From contig NZ_JFGS01000013.1 of NCBI RefSeq assembly GCF_000740775.1, positions 34,048 through 98,047 of the forward strand: DNA of 64,000 nucleotides, written 5' to 3'. The notes below the pieces were generated by a model, which saw only the letters and a program-made list of their open reading frames with translations, did not search any database and was not told the DNA's origin. The stretch is from Haematobacter missouriensis. Lineage in GTDB: Bacteria; Pseudomonadota; Alphaproteobacteria; Rhodobacterales; Rhodobacteraceae. The position numbers were made by a program, and so were the translations under genes. Positions 62,857 through 64,000 of this stretch are shown in pieces (position 1 is the first letter of the stretch; every line of letters begins with the position of its first letter).

Positions 62857-63990
62857 ATGGCGAAAGTCTCCGCGACAGACAGAAACTGCGACGTGCTCGT
62901 GATCGGTTCCGGTGCCGGCGGTCTGGCGACAGCGATCGTTGCGCGAAAGCTCGGGCTTGAGGTGATCGTAATCGAAAAGGCCTCGGTCTTTGGTGGCACG
63001 ACGGCATTCTCGGGCGGCGTCCTCTGGATTCCAGGCACCAACCACGGCAAGGCACAGAACGCCACCGATAGCATCGACACCGCACGCCGCTACATGCGTG
63101 CCGAAACCGGCAACTGGTATCAGCCGGAAGCGGTCGAAGCCTTCCTGAAGGCCGGACCCGAAATGGTGGATTGGTTCGAACGGGAGACGGATGTAAAGTT
63201 CGTTCCCACCCTTTATCCCGACTATCATCCCGATGTCGAAGGGGGGGTGGATGTCGGACGTTCGGTGCTCGCTGCCCCCTATGACGCGAGCGTGCTGGGC
63301 GATGATCTGAAGCGCCTGCGTCCGCCACTGTCCACCATCACCTTCATGGGAATGATGTTCAATTCGTCCAACGCGGACATCAAGCATTTCTTCAACGCAA
63401 CCAAATCGTTGAAGTCGTTCGCCTATGTCGCAAAGCGGCTTGCGGCCCACGGGGTTGAGGTTATCCGCCATGGCCGCGGCGTTCAGGTGACGAGTGGCAA
63501 TGCGCTCGCTGCGCGGCTGGCCAAGTCTGCCCTCTCGCTGGGCATTCCGATCCTGACCGATGCCCCCGCTCTGTCTCTGGTCCGGGAAGGAGACCGTGTC
63601 GTAGGCGCCGAGGTCGGCGGTGAGGTCAAGGCGCGGATCACAGCGCGGAAGGGCGTTGTTCTGGCCTGTGGCGGCTATGCCAACGACCTCGCACGCCGGG
63701 CGCAATCCTATTCGCATCTCCGTGCCGGCAAGACGCATCACTCTCCTGTTCCATTGGAGAACACCGGCGATGGTATCCGTCTTGGTGAGGAGGTCGGGGG
63801 CGCGTTTGACGCCCGCTATCCCGAGCCCGCGGCATGGATGCCGGTTTCGCGTGTTCCGGGACGGGGCGGCAAGGAGGGCATCTTCCCGCACCTGCTCGAC
63901 CGCTACAAACCCGGCATGATCGCGGTCCTGTCCACGGGCAAGCGGTTCACCAATGAGTCGAACAGCTATCATCCCACATTCTCCAAGTAA
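62857..63990 (+). CDS. FAD-dependent dehydrogenase (3-ketosteroid/fumarate reductase-like), ends early
   Basis: A 377-aa frame with the FAD motif CDVLVIGSGAGGLATAI (residues 11-27), FGGTTAFSGGVLWIPG, and near the end STGKRFTNESNSYH, the conserved segment of this flavoprotein family, whose members are about 550-580 aa. The frame meets TAA at 63988-63990, five residues after NSYH, where relatives continue with about 180 more. Sequence after 63972 no longer looks like the family. It may be truncated by a frameshift, deletion or insertion at the window edge. GGAGGGGAG precedes its ATG. Confidence 0.7.
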   Translation: MAKVSATDRNCDVLVIGSGAGGLATAIVARKLGLEVIVIEKASVFGGTTAFSGGVLWIPGTNHGKAQNATDSIDTARRYMRAETGNWYQPEAVEAFLKAGPEMVDWFERETDVKFVPTLYPDYHPDVEGGVDVGRSVLAAPYDASVLGDDLKRLRPPLSTITFMGMMFNSSNADIKHFFNATKSLKSFAYVAKRLAAHGVEVIRHGRGVQVTSGNALAARLAKSALSLGIPILTDAPALSLVREGDRVVGAEVGGEVKARITARKGVVLACGGYANDLARRAQSYSHLRAGKTHHSPVPLENTGDGIRLGEEVGGAFDARYPEPAAWMPVSRVPGRGGKEGIFPHLLDRYKPGMIAVLSTGKRFTNESNSYHPTFSK

Positions 63991-64000
63991 GTCGCTGATT

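Overview
The window is a GC-rich, densely packed bacterial chromosome segment. Gene content points to an alphaproteobacterium of the Rhodobacterales (Paracoccus/Rhodobacter-like): glcEF, a roseobacter/paracoccus-type taurine:pyruvate aminotransferase, an fdsGBA-D formate dehydrogenase with cofactor genes, cydDCABX, a pyridoxamine-pyruvate aminotransferase and many small catabolic modules each with its own regulator. The genus cannot be fixed from the sequence alone. No rRNA, tRNA, CRISPR array, prophage or complete insertion sequence was seen.

Layout. 1-3 kb: end of glcE, glcF, a tpa-like aminotransferase. 3.1-3.8 kb: a Phd/VapC-type toxin-antitoxin pair. 3.8-7.8 kb: HxlR regulator divergent from an NAD(P)-binding protein, a TMADH/N-methylproline-demethylase-like flavoprotein and an SDR. 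7.8-11.7 kb: a DHA2 MFS exporter lacking motif A, divergent from a Tat-exported GH3 beta-glucosidase. 11.7-15.9 kb: a periplasmic molybdenum hydroxylase operon (triheme cytochrome c, 2Fe-2S subunit, Mo subunit). 16.0-22.3 kb: cydDCAB plus an unlisted 41-aa cydX. 22.3-26.6 kb: PQQ glucose-type dehydrogenase, TetR regulator with a likely operator, BASS transporter. 26.7-29.3 kb: hydrolase plus ring-cleaving dioxygenase (MhqD/MhqO-like) divergent from LysR. 29.3-38.9 kb: cysteine hydrolase, GNAT, 3-hydroxyacyl-CoA dehydrogenase, a hybrid histidine kinase, a frameshifted yigZ, pyridoxamine-pyruvate aminotransferase, GNAT, GntR and DUF3422. 38.9-43.6 kb: MaoC, TetR, a secreted protein and the divergent pair davB/davA (lysine to 5-aminovalerate). 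43.6-52.9 kb: one long minus-strand formate dehydrogenase operon, lysR-fdsG-fdsB-fdsA-fdsD-mobA-mobB/fdhD fusion-moeA. 53-54.7 kb: ssb and a lytic transglycosylase. 55-64 kb: an aromatic-acid region with two AAHS-type MFS importers, a CoA-transferase, MarR, pobA, NIPSNAP, AraC and an FAD dehydrogenase whose frame ends early at the window edge.

How it fits together. The window describes a respiratory generalist: electrons from glucose (Gcd) and aldehydes or N-heterocycles (Mo hydroxylase) can enter the membrane chain, a bd-type quinol oxidase can take quinol electrons to oxygen, formate is oxidised to CO2 with NAD+, and lysine, taurine-type amines, pyridoxamine and 4-hydroxybenzoate feed central metabolism.

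The most notable observations are: a 16-bp palindromic site (TGTTG-N6-CAACA) repeated upstream of three genes in the aromatic region; a MobB-FdhD fusion inside the formate dehydrogenase operon; a clean in-frame loss of MFS motif A; a 43-codon ORF with a strong ribosome-binding site upstream of the fds regulator; and a flavoprotein frame that ends at a conserved motif. I did not find a convincing entirely new multi-gene system.
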